From contig NZ_JAGQCS010000004.1 in assembly GCF_024346315.1 (NCBI RefSeq), forward strand, positions 271,371 to 335,370: 64,000 bases of DNA. The letters run 5' to 3'. The notes beneath the pieces are model-generated. The model did no database searches, was not told where the DNA came from, and saw only the letters and a program-made list of their open reading frames with translations. Source of the DNA: Cyanobium sp. ATX 6F1. GTDB taxonomy: Bacteria > Cyanobacteriota > Cyanobacteriia > PCC-6307 > Cyanobiaceae. Both the position numbers and the translations under genes were made by a program. Positions 27,935-38,182 of this stretch are shown piece by piece; within the stretch, counting starts at the first letter, position 1, and every line of letters starts with the position of its first letter.

Positions 27935-29110
27935 ATGGTCCCTGCACTTGCAGCCGTTGCCCCATCGGCCGTCGTCTCCGCCGTAGGCGTGGTCAGTCCA
28001 GGCCTTGATCTGGAATCGAGTTTCAGCGCCGCGCTGGAGGGCCTTGGCCTCACCCCGGCCGCCGCTCGCCTGCTCTGGCTGCCCCTGCCGATGCTGCTGG
28101 TGCTGGTGGCGGCCGTCGTCGGGGTGCTCGTGACCGTCTGGTTGGAGCGCAAGATTTCGGCGGCGGTTCAGCAACGGATCGGCCCCGAATACGCCGGGGC
28201 CCTCGGCGTGCTTCAGCCCATCGCCGACGGCCTCAAGCTCCTGGTCAAGGAAGATGTGATCCCGGCCAAGGCCGACGGGCTGCTGTTCACGCTCGGGCCG
28301 ATCCTGGTGGTGGTGCCGGTGATCCTTTCCTGGCTGGTGGTGCCCTTCGGCCAGCACCTGCTGATCAGCAACGTGGGGGTGGGCATCTTCCTCTGGATTT
28401 CCCTAAGCAGCATCCAGCCCATTGGCCTGTTGATGAGCGGTTACTCCAGCAACAACAAATACGCGCTGCTCGGGGGCCTGCGGGCGGCGGCCCAGTCGAT
28501 CAGCTACGAGATTCCCCTCGCCCTGGCGGTGCTGGCGGTGGTGATGATGAGCAATTCGCTCTCCACCGTCGACATCGTCGATCAGCAGAACGGTGCCGGC
28601 ATCCTCAGCTGGAACATCTGGCGCCAGCCGGTGGGTTTCCTGATCTTCTGGATCTGTGCCCTGGCCGAATGCGAGCGCCTGCCCTTTGACCTCCCTGAAG
28701 CGGAGGAGGAACTGGTGGCTGGCTATCAGACGGAATACGCGGGCATGAAGTTCGCCCTCTTCTACCTGGGCAGCTACATCAACCTCGTGCTCTCGGCCCT
28801 GTTGGTGTCCGTGCTCTACCTCGGCGGCTGGGGCTTCCCGGTGCCGGTGGAGTGGCTGGCCTCGGCCCTGGGTCAGTCCCCCGATGCCCCCTTGGTGCAG
28901 GTGATCACCGGCTCGGTCGGCATTGTGATGACCGTGCTCAAGGCCTACGCGCTGGTGTTCATCGCCATCCTGCTGCGCTGGACCACACCCCGGGTGCGCA
29001 TCGACCAGCTGCTGGATCTGGGCTGGAAGTTCCTGCTTCCGATTGCCCTGGTCAACCTGCTGGTCACCGCCGGTCTCAAGTTGGCGTTCCCCGCCTTTTT
29101 CGGCGGCTGA
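27935..29110 (+). CDS. ndhA: NAD(P)H-quinone oxidoreductase subunit 1
   Basis: Membrane subunit of NDH-1 (Nuo H type) that joins the peripheral arm to the membrane arm and helps form the quinone channel. The 391 residues include an N-terminal extension of about 40 residues, then [45 protein letters not shown] and [20 protein letters not shown], all strongly conserved. First gene of ndhA-ndhI-ndhG-ndhE. Confidence 0.98.
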   Translation: MVPALAAVAPSAVVSAVGVVSPGLDLESSFSAALEGLGLTPAAARLLWLPLPMLLVLVAAVVGVLVTVWLERKISAAVQQRIGPEYAGALGVLQPIADGLKLLVKEDVIPAKADGLLFTLGPILVVVPVILSWLVVPFGQHLLISNVGVGIFLWISLSSIQPIGLLMSGYSSNNKYALLGGLRAAAQSISYEIPLALAVLAVVMMSNSLSTVDIVDQQNGAGILSWNIWRQPVGFLIFWICALAECERLPFDLPEAEEELVAGYQTEYAGMKFALFYLGSYINLVLSALLVSVLYLGGWGFPVPVEWLASALGQSPDAPLVQVITGSVGIVMTVLKAYALVFIAILLRWTTPRVRIDQLLDLGWKFLLPIALVNLLVTAGLKLAFPAFFGG

Positions 29111-29171
29111 GTCCCTCTGACGTCATCATGGGCCCCAGGCCTCCAGCGTTCTTCCCTTCCCTCCCAGGCTC

Positions 29172-29789
29172 ATGTTCGGTTTCCTGAAACAGGTCGGTGA
29201 CTACACCAAGGACGCGGTCAGCGCTGCCAGGTACATCACCGATGGCCTGTCGGTCACCTTCGATCACCTCAAGCGCCGCCCGATCACGGTTCAGTACCCC
29301 TACGAAAAGCTGATTCCCTCGGAGCGTTACCGGGGCCGCATCCACTTCGAGTTTGACAAGTGCATCGCCTGTGAGGTCTGTGTGCGGGTCTGCCCGATCA
29401 ACCTGCCGGTGGTGGATTGGGTCGCGAATAAAGAGACCAAGAAAAAGGAACTCCGAAATTACTCGATTGATTTCGGGGTCTGCATCTTCTGCGGCAACTG
29501 CGTCGAGTACTGCCCCACCAACTGCCTCTCGATGACCGAGGAGTATGAGCTGGCGGCCTTCGATCGCCACAGCCTCAACTACGACAACGTCGCCCTCGGT
29601 CGACTGCCCACCAGCGTCACCACTGATCCGGCGGTCACCCCCCTCAAGGAATTTGGCTACTTGCCCAAGGGGGTCATCGATCCCCACGGAGTCGATCCGT
29701 CCCGTCCCCGCGCCGGTGCCCGGCCCGATCAGATCCTGGCGGCCCAGGCCGCTGCCGCCCCTGCCCCCGACAGCGGAGCCCCGTCCTGA
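29172..29789 (+). CDS. ndhI: NAD(P)H-quinone oxidoreductase subunit I (2x 4Fe-4S)
   Basis: Ferredoxin-like subunit of the NDH-1 peripheral arm. The 205-residue protein carries two 4Fe-4S motifs: [12 protein letters not shown] and [12 protein letters not shown]. It also has the [10 protein letters not shown] approach and the [15 protein letters not shown] segment. The C-terminal 25 residues are Ala/Pro-rich and not conserved in the family. Its TGA shares the A with the ATG of ndhG (TGATG). Confidence 0.98.
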   Translation: MFGFLKQVGDYTKDAVSAARYITDGLSVTFDHLKRRPITVQYPYEKLIPSERYRGRIHFEFDKCIACEVCVRVCPINLPVVDWVANKETKKKELRNYSIDFGVCIFCGNCVEYCPTNCLSMTEEYELAAFDRHSLNYDNVALGRLPTSVTTDPAVTPLKEFGYLPKGVIDPHGVDPSRPRAGARPDQILAAQAAAAPAPDSGAPS

Positions 29790-30418
29790 TGACCATCGCC
29801 TCCACCGCCCAGTACATCTCCTTCACTGCCCTCTCGATCACCCTTGTGCTGGGTGCCCTCGGGGTGGTGCTGCTGCCCAACATCGTCTATTCGGCCTTCC
29901 TGCTCGGGGGCGTGTTCCTTTCGGTGGCTGGTCTCTACCTGATGCTCAACGCCAGCTTCGTGGCTGCCGCCCAGGTGCTGGTCTATGTCGGCGCCGTGAA
30001 CGTGCTGATCCTGTTCGCGATCATGCTCGTGAACAAGAAGGAAAACATGGCCGCCATCCCCGGGCTGGCCCTGCGCCGGGTGCTCTCCGGCGCGGTCTGC
30101 GCCGGCCTGTTCGCCTTGCTGTTGCGCGTCGATCTCACCACCTCCTGGGCCCTCCCCGGGCCGGTGCCCCTGGGGGATGAAGCCACCCTGCGCATCGGTG
30201 AACATCTGTTCAGCGACTACCTGCTGCCCTTCGAGCTGGCCTCGGTGCTGCTGTTGATGTCGATGATCGGCGCGATCGTGCTGGCCCGCCGCGACGTGCT
30301 TGTGAGCGATGTGATCACCGGTGAGCCGGTGGATCAAGGTCTGATCGAGAAGGAGCGCAGCCCCCTGCTGCTGGATCGCTCCGCCCTGGAATCGTCCCTG
30401 CTGGAGAATACCCCATGA
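29789..30418 (+). CDS. ndhG: NAD(P)H-quinone oxidoreductase subunit 6
   Basis: Membrane subunit of NDH-1 (NuoJ type). The 209-residue protein has the expected hydrophobic segments with [40 protein letters not shown] and the ending [13 protein letters not shown]. It is translationally coupled on both sides: TGATG with ndhI and an ATGA overlap with ndhE. Confidence 0.97.
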   Translation: MTIASTAQYISFTALSITLVLGALGVVLLPNIVYSAFLLGGVFLSVAGLYLMLNASFVAAAQVLVYVGAVNVLILFAIMLVNKKENMAAIPGLALRRVLSGAVCAGLFALLLRVDLTTSWALPGPVPLGDEATLRIGEHLFSDYLLPFELASVLLLMSMIGAIVLARRDVLVSDVITGEPVDQGLIEKERSPLLLDRSALESSLLENTP

Positions 30419-30744
30419 GCCTTGAACTCCCCACCACCATCCCCCTGCAGGCCTACCTGGTGCTGGCGGCGCTGCTGTTCTGCACGGGCGTCTGGGGGCT
30501 GATCAACAGCCGCAATGCCGTAAGGGTGCTGATGAGCATCGAGTTGATGCTCAACGGCGTCAACATCAACCTCATGGCCTTCTCCAGCTACGTCGACGGT
30601 CAGCTGATCCGCGGCCAGGTGTTCGCGATCTTCGTGATCTGCGTGGCGGCGGCCGAGGCGGCCGTTGGGCTGGCGATTTTGCTCTCCCTCTACCGCAACC
30701 GTGAAACCGTCGACATGGAACGCTTCAACCTGCTGCGCTGGTAG
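30415..30744 (+). CDS. ndhE: NAD(P)H-quinone oxidoreductase subunit 4L
   Basis: Small membrane subunit (NuoK type) of NDH-1, 109 residues. It contains [39 protein letters not shown] with the functional membrane Glu, and [20 protein letters not shown] with the second membrane Glu. Last gene of ndhA-I-G-E; a 48-bp gap follows before nadK. Confidence 0.98.
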   Translation: MSLELPTTIPLQAYLVLAALLFCTGVWGLINSRNAVRVLMSIELMLNGVNINLMAFSSYVDGQLIRGQVFAIFVICVAAAEAAVGLAILLSLYRNRETVDMERFNLLRW

Positions 30745-30792
30745 GTCTGAGCGCTTGTTCATCGGTTCATTCCATGGTTCCAGGGGCTGAGC

Positions 30793-31794
30793 ATGCGCCT
30801 GGAGATGGTCTGGCTGATCCATCGGGCCGGCAGCGCTCTGGCCCAACGCCAGGCACGCCGCTGCGCCTCAGATCTGCGCAGCCAGGGCATCGCCGTGGCG
30901 ATGGCCGCCAGCGGCCTGGACCTGGACCCCTACCCGTCCCTGATCGCGGCAGGCGCTGACCTGCCCGATCTGGCCCTGGTCTTGGGGGGCGATGGCACGG
31001 TGCTGGGGGCCTCCCGTCACCTGGGACCGCTGGGGGTGCCGATCCTCAGTTTCAATGTCGGCGGGCACCTGGGCTTCCTCACCCACGACCGCAAGCTGCT
31101 GCGCCTCAGGGACGGCGATGGCGCCGCCCGGGAGCCCAACCTCTGGCAACGCCTGCGCGAGGACCGCTTCGCCCTTGAGCGCCGCATGATGCTGGAGGCC
31201 TCCCTGGAAGGCGAAGCCCCGCTCAGCCCTGCGGCTGGGGCGGCAGGCACAGCACCGGCAGCAGACTCTGCCGACGACGCGGCGGCGGTTCACACCGCCC
31301 TGAACGATTTCTACGTGCGCCCCAGCCTGGAAACCCTTTCGCCCACCTGCGATCTGGAACTGGCCATCGATGGCGAGGTCATCGACCACTTCCGCGGCGA
31401 CGGCCTGATCATCGCCACCCCCACCGGCTCCACCGGCTATGCCATGGCCGCCGGTGGTCCGATCCTGCATCCGGGACTGGACGCGATCGTGGTCACCCCG
31501 ATCTGCCCGATGAGCCTCTCCAGCCGCACCGTGGTGGTGCCGCCCCGGGCCCAGCTGGTGATTCGCCCCCTCGGGGAGCCCGGCCGTCGGGTGCGCCTCT
31601 GGAAAGACGGCGCCCAGGCCGGGGAACTGGTGCCCGGCGAACGCTGTGTGGTGCGCCGTTCACGCCACCAGGCCCTGATGGTGGTGCTGGAGCAGAGCCC
31701 CTCCTACTACCGCACCCTCACCCACAAACTGCATTGGGCCGGCAGCCTTTCTGCGGCCGAATCAGCGCGGCCCGGCGGACCCCGGGGCGGCTGA
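30793..31794 (+). CDS. nadK: NAD kinase
   Basis: Phosphorylates NAD to NADP. The 333-residue protein carries [56 protein letters not shown] and [15 protein letters not shown]. An Ala/Pro-rich stretch of about 30 residues, starting near residue 140 before the TALNDFYV motif, looks like a disordered insertion. The CYTH-domain gene starts on the last base of its stop codon. Confidence 0.95.
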   Translation: MRLEMVWLIHRAGSALAQRQARRCASDLRSQGIAVAMAASGLDLDPYPSLIAAGADLPDLALVLGGDGTVLGASRHLGPLGVPILSFNVGGHLGFLTHDRKLLRLRDGDGAAREPNLWQRLREDRFALERRMMLEASLEGEAPLSPAAGAAGTAPAADSADDAAAVHTALNDFYVRPSLETLSPTCDLELAIDGEVIDHFRGDGLIIATPTGSTGYAMAAGGPILHPGLDAIVVTPICPMSLSSRTVVVPPRAQLVIRPLGEPGRRVRLWKDGAQAGELVPGERCVVRRSRHQALMVVLEQSPSYYRTLTHKLHWAGSLSAAESARPGGPRGG

Positions 31795-32360
31795 TGGCAC
31801 TGGAGATCGAGCGGCGGTTTCTGGTCGCTCCGGGGGAGGCCTGGCGCCTCCATGTGACCAGCCAGCAGGCCCTGCGTCAGGGCTACCTGGCCGGGGATCG
31901 TGAGGGTTTCACCGTGCGGGTGCGCAGCACGCTCCCTGAAGCGGGTCTGGTCAGCGAGCGAGCCCGGGGGGGGGCGGCCAGCGCCTGGCTGACCTTGAAG
32001 GCCCCCACGGGTGGCCTGGCCCGCCATGAGTTCGAGTACCCGATTCCCCCGGAGGATGCGGAGGCCTTGCTGGCGCTGGCGCCGGTGGGCTTGCGCAAGC
32101 TCCGCTACACGCTCGATCTGAGTGGCGGCGATTGGGTGCTCGACGTGTTCGAAGGGGCCAATGCGCCCCTGGTGATCGCCGAAGTGGAGCTGGAGCGGGC
32201 CGACCAACCGGTGCCTGTCCCGCCTTGGTGCCGCTGGGAGATCACAGGCCTTGGGGAGCTCAGCAATGCGGCCCTGGCCCACCACCCGTTCGCCTGCTGG
32301 GGGGAGGAGCAACGCAGCCACATCCTGCAGCATCTGGGCGGCACCGATGCCGCTCCCTAG
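31794..32360 (+). CDS. CYTH-domain (triphosphate tunnel) protein
   Basis: A 188-residue protein from the ATG at 31794, overlapping the nadK stop (TGATG). It belongs to the CYTH / TTM superfamily, which includes inorganic triphosphatases and class IV adenylate cyclases. The N-terminal signature ExExK appears as ExExR here ([11 protein letters not shown]). Tunnel strands with alternating charges follow: FTVRVRST, AWLTLK, HEFEYPIP, KLRYTLDL, WVLDVFEG and LVIAEVELE. Polyphosphate or triphosphate hydrolysis is the most likely activity, but this is inferred. Confidence 0.85.
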   Translation: MALEIERRFLVAPGEAWRLHVTSQQALRQGYLAGDREGFTVRVRSTLPEAGLVSERARGGAASAWLTLKAPTGGLARHEFEYPIPPEDAEALLALAPVGLRKLRYTLDLSGGDWVLDVFEGANAPLVIAEVELERADQPVPVPPWCRWEITGLGELSNAALAHHPFACWGEEQRSHILQHLGGTDAAP

Positions 32361-32431
32361 GCCATAGGCTTGGGCCCAACGGCACAGGCTCGGGTGTTTG
32401 ACGCTCCCCAGCACCTCCGCCCACATCCCTG

Positions 32432-32605
32432 TTGAAGACCGTGATCGCCCTTTACGACCACCAAGGTTTGCTGCGCTTCGTGGGGAAAGATCGTGATGCC
32501 TGCCAGGCCTATGTGGAACTGTTCGAGCTCGAGGCCGTCACGTTCGAGCCTTTAGGTGACGACGGGGACGAAGTGGATCTGGGCCGCCTGAGCGCGTTGG
32601 CCTGA
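32432..32605 (+). CDS. Small conserved-looking hypothetical protein (57 aa)
   Basis: A short ORF starting at TTG 32432 and ending at TGA 32605. The first half reads KTVIALYDHQGLLRFVGKDR, followed by an aromatic/acidic helix (AYVELFELEAVTFEPL) and an acidic end (DDGDEVDLGRLSALA). Strong G/C preference in third codon positions and a sensible beta-hairpin plus helix pattern support coding. No function is recognised. It fills most of the gap between the CYTH gene and the convergent PedR-like gene. Confidence 0.6.
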   Translation: MKTVIALYDHQGLLRFVGKDRDACQAYVELFELEAVTFEPLGDDGDEVDLGRLSALA

Positions 32606-32622
32606 GTCTTTGCCGCGCCTGA

Positions 32623-32898
32623 TCAGGGCCGCTGGCCAGCCTCTGGGAGGGAGCAGCAGTTGAAGCCATCGCGGCAGATCTTGCCGTTGTCCATGGCCCA
32701 ATTCAGCAGGGCCACCCGGTTCTTGGCACCGGTCTTGGTGAAGATGTTGCTGACGTGGTTGTCGACCGTGCGCTTACTGATCATCAGCTTTTTGGCCACT
32801 TCCTGATTGGTGAGCCCGGTGGCCACCAGTTCGATGATCTCAAGCTCCCGCTCCGAAAGGTTGGAGCGCACCGCTGCCAGGCCGCCGAGATCAGTCAT
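32623..32898 (-). CDS. Small LuxR-type regulator (PedR-like)
   Basis: A 91-residue protein consisting almost only of a LuxR/GerE helix-turn-helix: LSERELEIIELVATGLTNQE, VAKKLMISKRTVDNHVSNIF, TKTGAKNRVALLNWA. The C-terminal tail DNGKICRDGFNCCSLPE has three cysteines. This size, lack of a receiver domain and cysteine-bearing tail match the cyanobacterial redox regulator PedR (Ssl0564 type), which responds to photosynthetic electron flow. I infer the same role; direct targets are unknown. Confidence 0.8.
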   Translation of the reverse strand: MTDLGGLAAVRSNLSERELEIIELVATGLTNQEVAKKLMISKRTVDNHVSNIFTKTGAKNRVALLNWAMDNGKICRDGFNCCSLPEAGQRP

Positions 32899-32983
32899 CA
32901 GGGGTCAGTCGCCCTCGGACCCATCCACTGTACGCAGGGCGCGCAGTGGCGCTGGCTGCGCTGATCCATGATGGGCGCTTCGG

Positions 32984-33901
32984 TTGCGGAGTCGATTCGT
33001 GCTTCTGGAAGAGGCTCTCCGCTCCGGCCAGTTCGCGATCACGGCGGAGGTGACCCCACCGAGGGGTGCGGACCCGTCGCGCGCCCTGGCGGTGGCCCGG
33101 TCCCTCAAGAGCCTGGTGCATGCCATCAACGTCACCGATGGCAGCCGGGCGGTGATGCGCATGAGCAGCCTGGCGGTCTGCCGATTGCTGCTGGAGGCGG
33201 GGATCGAGCCCGTCTGGCAGCTCACCTGCCGTGATCGCAACCGCATCGCCCTGCAGGCCGACCTGCTCGGTGCCCATGCCCTCGGCATCCGCAATCTGCT
33301 TTGCCTCACCGGTGATCCCGTGCAGGCGGGCGATCAGCCCAGCGCCCGGAAGGTGAACGAGTTGGAGGCCGTGCGGCTGCTCGAGCTGGTGCGGGCCTTC
33401 AACCAAGGCGAGGATCCTGTGCAGGGCGTGTTGCCCGATGGACCCACGGCGCTGTTCGCCGGTGCGGCCGCCGATCCCCAGTCGGGGAGCTGGAGTGGTC
33501 TCAAGCGCCGGCTGGAGCGCAAGCAGGCGGCCGGGGCTCGCTTCATCCAGACCCAGATGGTGATGGACACCAGGGCCCTTGAGCGCTTCTGCCAGGAGAT
33601 CGCTGATCCCATGGGACTGCCGGTGCTGGCGGGGGTGTTTCTACTCAAATCGGCCCGCAATGCGGCCTTCATCAACCGGGTGGTGCCGGGCGCCTCGATT
33701 CCCCAGGTGCTGATCGACCGCCTCGCCGCCGCTTCCGACCCTGCCGCCGAGGGCATCGCCATTGCTGCCGAGCAGGTGCGCGACTACCGCTCGATCGCCC
33801 AGGGGGTGCATTTGATGGCGATCAAGGCCGAAGACCGGATTCCGGCGATTCTTGCGGCGGCCGGGGTCGCCCCACTCGCCCATCCCGCGAGCGTGCGCTG
33901 A
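32984..33901 (+). CDS. metF: Methylenetetrahydrofolate reductase (MetF family)
   Basis: FAD-linked TIM-barrel reductase family that supplies methyl-THF for methionine synthesis. The 305-residue protein (TTG at 32984; GTG at 32999 is possible) has AITAEVTPPRGADPSRAL, HAINVTDGSRAVMRMSSLAV, WQLTCRDRNRIALQADLLGA, NLLCLTGDPVQAGD and GARFIQTQMVMD. It is of the short, single-domain type. It is divergent from the PedR-like gene. Confidence 0.9.
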   Translation: MRSRFVLLEEALRSGQFAITAEVTPPRGADPSRALAVARSLKSLVHAINVTDGSRAVMRMSSLAVCRLLLEAGIEPVWQLTCRDRNRIALQADLLGAHALGIRNLLCLTGDPVQAGDQPSARKVNELEAVRLLELVRAFNQGEDPVQGVLPDGPTALFAGAAADPQSGSWSGLKRRLERKQAAGARFIQTQMVMDTRALERFCQEIADPMGLPVLAGVFLLKSARNAAFINRVVPGASIPQVLIDRLAAASDPAAEGIAIAAEQVRDYRSIAQGVHLMAIKAEDRIPAILAAAGVAPLAHPASVR

Positions 33902-33931
33902 GTTGCCCAGGCCAGGAAGGCCTGGGGCCGT

Positions 33932-35113
33932 TCAACCGGCCTTGCCCACGGCTAAATCTGTGCCGAGCAGGTCGGCCATGGCCTTCTGCTGAGGAGAGGG
34001 GACGCTGTGGTCCTGGCGGCGGGAATCGGTGATCAGCCAATCCAGGGCGGCCTCCTGGAGATCGAAGTGATCGCCGTTGCGATCGACGCAGTAGCGGCCA
34101 AACACTAACTTCTCCACCAGCCGCACTCCGGCACCGATGCGGGAGTAATCGAAGATGATCGAATTATCGATCGTGGCACCAGCACAGATGTGGCAGCTGG
34201 GACCAATCATGGCGGGCCCGATGATCGTGGCGCCGTCCTCGATCTTGGTCATGCCCCCCACGTAGACGGGGCCTTCGACGGTGATGCGATCCCAGTTGGC
34301 GGCCACGTTGAGGCCCGTGAACACCCCCGGGCGCACTTCCTTGCCGGGGATCTGCACCTGGCGCACGTGCCCTTCGAGCACGCTGCGAATCGCCTGCCAG
34401 TAGTCGGGGACCTTGCCGATGTCCACCCATTCAAATTCCATCGGCAGGGCGTAGAAGGGCGCGCCTGCTTCCACCAGCAGCGGGAAGAGATCGGCGCCGA
34501 TGTCGAAGGGCACGCCCACCGGGATGTGATCAAGCACCTCCGGTTCGAAGATGTAGATCCCCGTGTTGATCATGTCCCCCAGGGCCTCATCCACCGAGGG
34601 TTTTTCCTGGAAGGTGAGCACCCGGCCGTCATCGCCGGTGACCACCACGCCATAGCTGCTGACCTGATCGCGCGGCACGCGCTTGGTCACCAGGCTGGCC
34701 ATGGCACCTTTGGCCTTATGGCGCCGCACCGCCTCGGTGAGGTCGAGGTCGATCAGGGCGTCGCCGCAGAGCACCACGAAGGTGTCGTCGAAGAAGGGCT
34801 GGAAGGTCTGGATCTTTTTGATGCCGCCGGCTGAACCCATGGCCTCGCCGATCAACTCACCTTCTTCGATGCGGCCTTCGAAGCTGTAGGCGATCTCGAC
34901 GCCGAAGCGCTGACCATCGCGGAAATAGTTCTCGATTTCCTCGGCCAGGTGGGAGACGTTCACCATGATTTCGGTGAACCCATGCTCCTTGAGCAACTCC
35001 AGCAGAAACTCCATCACGGGTTTCTGCAGGATCGGGATCATCGGTTTGGGAATGGTGTGCGTGATGGGGCGCACCCGGGTTCCCTTGCCGGCGGCCAGGA
35101 TCATCGCCTTCAT
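33932..35113 (-). CDS. Sugar-phosphate nucleotidyltransferase (NDP-sugar pyrophosphorylase)
   Basis: A 393-residue protein with an N-terminal nucleotidyltransferase domain (MKAMILAAGKGTRVRPITHT, IPKPMIPILQKPVMEF, FVVLCGDALIDLDL, FEWVDIGKVPDYWQAI) and a C-terminal left-handed beta-helix of hexapeptide repeats (DGATIIGPAMIGPSCHICAG, DNSIIFDYSRIGAGV). This matches mannose-1-phosphate guanylyltransferase-like or glucose-1-phosphate transferases of cyanobacteria. The exact nucleotide and sugar cannot be read from sequence. It is upstream of no obvious sugar operon. Confidence 0.88.
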   Translation of the reverse strand: MKAMILAAGKGTRVRPITHTIPKPMIPILQKPVMEFLLELLKEHGFTEIMVNVSHLAEEIENYFRDGQRFGVEIAYSFEGRIEEGELIGEAMGSAGGIKKIQTFQPFFDDTFVVLCGDALIDLDLTEAVRRHKAKGAMASLVTKRVPRDQVSSYGVVVTGDDGRVLTFQEKPSVDEALGDMINTGIYIFEPEVLDHIPVGVPFDIGADLFPLLVEAGAPFYALPMEFEWVDIGKVPDYWQAIRSVLEGHVRQVQIPGKEVRPGVFTGLNVAANWDRITVEGPVYVGGMTKIEDGATIIGPAMIGPSCHICAGATIDNSIIFDYSRIGAGVRLVEKLVFGRYCVDRNGDHFDLQEAALDWLITDSRRQDHSVPSPQQKAMADLLGTDLAVGKAG

Positions 35114-35160
35114 CGACGCCTGTCTGCCTTACTCAAGTGACTCAAGCCTAAGGGCGGAAA

Positions 35161-36027
35161 TCAGGCTGCCAGGGCCTGCCGAGCCGGCAAAGGAGCTGGC
35201 ACCAAGGGCAACTGGACGCTTTCGCTCTCCACCAGGTTGCGTTTCAAGGTCAGCGGGGCGAACAGTCCCCCCTCCTGGGCCAGGTCCACCTTGCCCTGGG
35301 CGCAGAGGAACAACAGGGCCCAGAACACACCCACCCGGTCGCTGTCCAGCTCCGCTGGTGCCTGGGCCGTCCAGATCGTGACCAGGTCGTCGAAGTCGAC
35401 CCAATCGAGGGCCTGGGGCCAGCGCAGCAGGAACTGGCTCAGGGCGGCGGTGGTCTCCGGCAATTTTTCGCGGTGGGCCAGGGCCGCCACCTGCTCGATC
35501 GCAGCCCGATCACTGAGGCGCTTGCTGCGGTACTTGGGCCTGCTGCGGCCCTCCTCCTGCTCCAGGCGCTCGGCAATGTCCTCGAGCTGGCGAATCAGTT
35601 CCCCCAGGGTGACCGGTCGCTGCAAAGGCGGCGGGGCCACGGGCCTGCGCCAGAGGTGACGCTCGGGACGCCTGGGCAGCTCGATCACCACGTCGTAGGC
35701 CGGATCTCCCGAGGAGTCGAGATCGAAGGGATCCTCCAGGGGGGCTTCGGGGGGGAAGGTCTGGGCCTCGAGCACCTCCGCCTTGAGGGAGACCAGCACA
35801 GAGGCGGCCAGGAAGGCCTCGCTGGTTTCAGCGAGGTCCTGCTCGTAGCTGCCCCCCCGTTGCCCGCGGTCCGCCCTGACCAGTCGGGGCACCACGATGC
35901 GCTGGCGCAGCTGGTCGAGGAAGCCATCGACGACGGCAATCACATCCACGTCCCAGGGGTCCAGGTCGCCGCGTTCAGCGGCGTCCTGCAGCAGCCGGAT
36001 GGCCAGCCTGGCGCCCCCTTCAGCCAA
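35161..36027 (-). CDS. scpA: Segregation and condensation protein A
   Basis: Kleisin subunit of the bacterial SMC-ScpAB complex. The 288-residue protein has a TTG start at 36027. The N-terminal helix bundle reads GARLAIRLLQDAAERGDLDP, WDVDVIAVVDGFLDQL, ETSEAFLAASVLVSLKAEVL; the C-terminal winged helix includes VGVFWALLFLCAQGKVDLAQ and FAPLTLKRN. A variable acidic/proline region joins them. scpB is not in the window. The DUF1049 gene lies 27 bp upstream on the same strand. Confidence 0.9.
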   Translation of the reverse strand: MAEGGARLAIRLLQDAAERGDLDPWDVDVIAVVDGFLDQLRQRIVVPRLVRADRGQRGGSYEQDLAETSEAFLAASVLVSLKAEVLEAQTFPPEAPLEDPFDLDSSGDPAYDVVIELPRRPERHLWRRPVAPPPLQRPVTLGELIRQLEDIAERLEQEEGRSRPKYRSKRLSDRAAIEQVAALAHREKLPETTAALSQFLLRWPQALDWVDFDDLVTIWTAQAPAELDSDRVGVFWALLFLCAQGKVDLAQEGGLFAPLTLKRNLVESESVQLPLVPAPLPARQALAA

Positions 36028-36054
36028 CCGTCTCCCCCTTGCGCTGGGCGCAAC

Positions 36055-36423
36055 CTACCCGCTTTCACCCAGGCCAGCCACCGCTGAGGTTTCACCGGCC
36101 GCCGGCAGCAGTCCCAGCTGGGCGTCCACCGTGGCCCGGTAGCGCTGCACGTCTTCCTCGAGTTCGCGGATGCGCACCTGTTGGGCTTCCAGCTCACCGT
36201 TGTCGGCGAGGGTTTCCACCTTCTTGATCACTCCGGTCCAGACGGCGAACACCCAGGCGGCGGTGGCCCCCACGCCCCCCACCACCAGCAGCAGCGCGGC
36301 CAGGGGCAGGGTGAGGTTGATCCCCGGCAGGAAGCGCACCGTGGTGGCCGCGGTGTTCTCGAGGGTGAACATCACCATCGCAAGGCCGAAGCTGAAGATC
36401 AGCAGAAAATTCAGCTGTCGCAT
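36055..36423 (-). CDS. LapA-like (DUF1049) membrane protein
   Basis: A 122-residue protein with two N-terminal membrane helices (NFLLIFSFGLAMVMFTLENT and LPLAALLLVVGGVGATAAWV) around the typical ENTAATTVRFLPG loop. A cytoplasmic coiled-coil follows (VETLADNGELEAQQVRIREL). This is the LipopolysaccharideA-assembly/DUF1049 layout. In proteobacteria such proteins act in envelope assembly; the cyanobacterial role is unknown. It directly precedes scpA. Confidence 0.85.
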   Translation of the reverse strand: MRQLNFLLIFSFGLAMVMFTLENTAATTVRFLPGINLTLPLAALLLVVGGVGATAAWVFAVWTGVIKKVETLADNGELEAQQVRIRELEEDVQRYRATVDAQLGLLPAAGETSAVAGLGESG

Positions 36424-36538
36424 CGCTGGGTCCGCAGGCTCTGCCGCACATCTGGATTGGCGTCTGGGAGCGTAAGGAAGCCGCCCTGGATCTGGGCCGG
36501 GCGGAGGTCAACTGCAGAGTTTCGTTACCCCTGGATGC

Positions 36539-38182
36539 TCAGGCCAGGGCAGAGACCCGGACCAGCGCTGGAGGCAACAGGCTGGGAGCCACCAGGCTCT
36601 TGCGGATCAAGCCGGTGGGGATCGGTCCGATCACCTTGTTGAAGGCCAGATTTTCGCGGGCCACCAGCGCCTCAATTGAGGCCCGGTAACTGTCGGTGAC
36701 CAGGCGCGGATAGAGGCCGATGCCGATGATCGGCACAAGCAGAGCGGAGATGATGTAGATCTCCCTGGGCTCGGCGTCCACCAGCTGGTTGTGGCTGGCC
36801 AGCTCGGGGTTCTCCTTGCCGAAGAAGATCTCCCGCAGCATCGAGAGCAGGTAGATCGGAGTGAGGATCACTCCCACCGCCGCCAGGGCCGCCATCACGA
36901 TGCGGAAGCTGAGGGCGTAGGCCTCGCTGGTCACAAAGCCCACGAACACCATCAGCTCTGAGATGAAGCCGCTCATCCCCGGCAGGGCCAGCGAGGCCAG
37001 CGAGCAGATGGTCCAGAGGGCGAACATCTTGCGCATTTTCTGGCCCACGCCGCCCATCTCATCGAGCTGCAGGGTGTGGGTGCGGTCGTAGGTGGCCCCC
37101 ACCAGGAAGAACAGACTGGCGCCGATCAGGCCATGGCTCACCATCTGCAGCATCGCGCCGCTGGTGCCCACGGCGCTGAAGCTGCCGATGCCGATCAGCA
37201 CGAAGCCCATGTGGCTGATCGAGCTGTAGGCGATCTTGCGCTTGAGGTTGCGCTGGGCAAACGATGTGAGCGCCGCATAGATGATGTTCACGACCCCAAG
37301 CACCACCAGCAGCGGAGCGAACTGGGCGTGGGCGTCGGGTAGCAGCTGCACGTTGAAGCGCAGCAGCGCATAGCCGCCCATCTTCAGCAGGATGCCGGCG
37401 AGCAGCATGTGCACCGGTGCCGTGGCTTCGCCGTGGGCATCGGGGAGCCAGGTGTGCAGCGGCACGATAGGCAGCTTCACCCCGAAGGCGATCAGCAGGC
37501 CCGCATAGGCCAGCAGCTCGAAGCGTGTGCCGAACTCCTTGGCCGCCAGGGCCGAGTACTCGAAGCTGGGGGCGCCGCCGCCTTGGAAGCCCATCGCCAG
37601 GGCCGCCAGCAGGATGAACACCGAGCCGCCGGCGGTGTAGAGGATGAATTTGGTGGCGGCGTATTGGCGCTTCTTGGCCCCCCAGATCGCCAGCAGCAGG
37701 TACACCGGCAGCAGCTCCAGTTCCCAGGCCAGGAAGAACAGCAGCATGTCCTGAACGGCGAACACGGCGATCTGGCCGCCGTCCATGGCCAGGATCAGGA
37801 AGAAGAACAGCCGCGGTTTGAACGTGACCGGCCAGGCGGCCAGCACCGCCAGGGCGGTGATGAAGCTGGTGAGCAGGATCAGCGGCATTGAGAGGCCATC
37901 GGCCCCCACCGACCAGGCCAGGCCCAGATCAGGCAGCCACTCCACCCGCTCGATCAGCTGCAAGCCCTCCACCGACGGGTCGTAGCCATTGAGGTAGGCC
38001 GCTGCCGTGACCAGGAAGGTGATCAGGGACACCCCGAGGGCATACCAGCGCACGGTCTTGCCGTCGCCGGCATCGGGGATGAAGGGGATCGCCAGCGCGG
38101 CGGCGATCGGGAACAGGATCGAGATGCTCAGCCAGGGCACGGCTGCTACGGAGCCTGTCGTCACAGCGAAGTCCAGCAGCAC
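36539..38182 (-). CDS. ndhD: NAD(P)H-quinone oxidoreductase chain 4
   Basis: Antiporter-like, proton-pumping membrane subunit of NDH-1 (NuoM type), 547 residues. Many membrane helices are present, with the conserved [56 protein letters not shown] and [12 protein letters not shown]. It has the standard NdhD1 look expected in NDH-1L. It lies 235 bp after ndhF on the same strand. Confidence 0.97.
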   Translation of the reverse strand: MLLDFAVTTGSVAAVPWLSISILFPIAAALAIPFIPDAGDGKTVRWYALGVSLITFLVTAAAYLNGYDPSVEGLQLIERVEWLPDLGLAWSVGADGLSMPLILLTSFITALAVLAAWPVTFKPRLFFFLILAMDGGQIAVFAVQDMLLFFLAWELELLPVYLLLAIWGAKKRQYAATKFILYTAGGSVFILLAALAMGFQGGGAPSFEYSALAAKEFGTRFELLAYAGLLIAFGVKLPIVPLHTWLPDAHGEATAPVHMLLAGILLKMGGYALLRFNVQLLPDAHAQFAPLLVVLGVVNIIYAALTSFAQRNLKRKIAYSSISHMGFVLIGIGSFSAVGTSGAMLQMVSHGLIGASLFFLVGATYDRTHTLQLDEMGGVGQKMRKMFALWTICSLASLALPGMSGFISELMVFVGFVTSEAYALSFRIVMAALAAVGVILTPIYLLSMLREIFFGKENPELASHNQLVDAEPREIYIISALLVPIIGIGLYPRLVTDSYRASIEALVARENLAFNKVIGPIPTGLIRKSLVAPSLLPPALVRVSALA

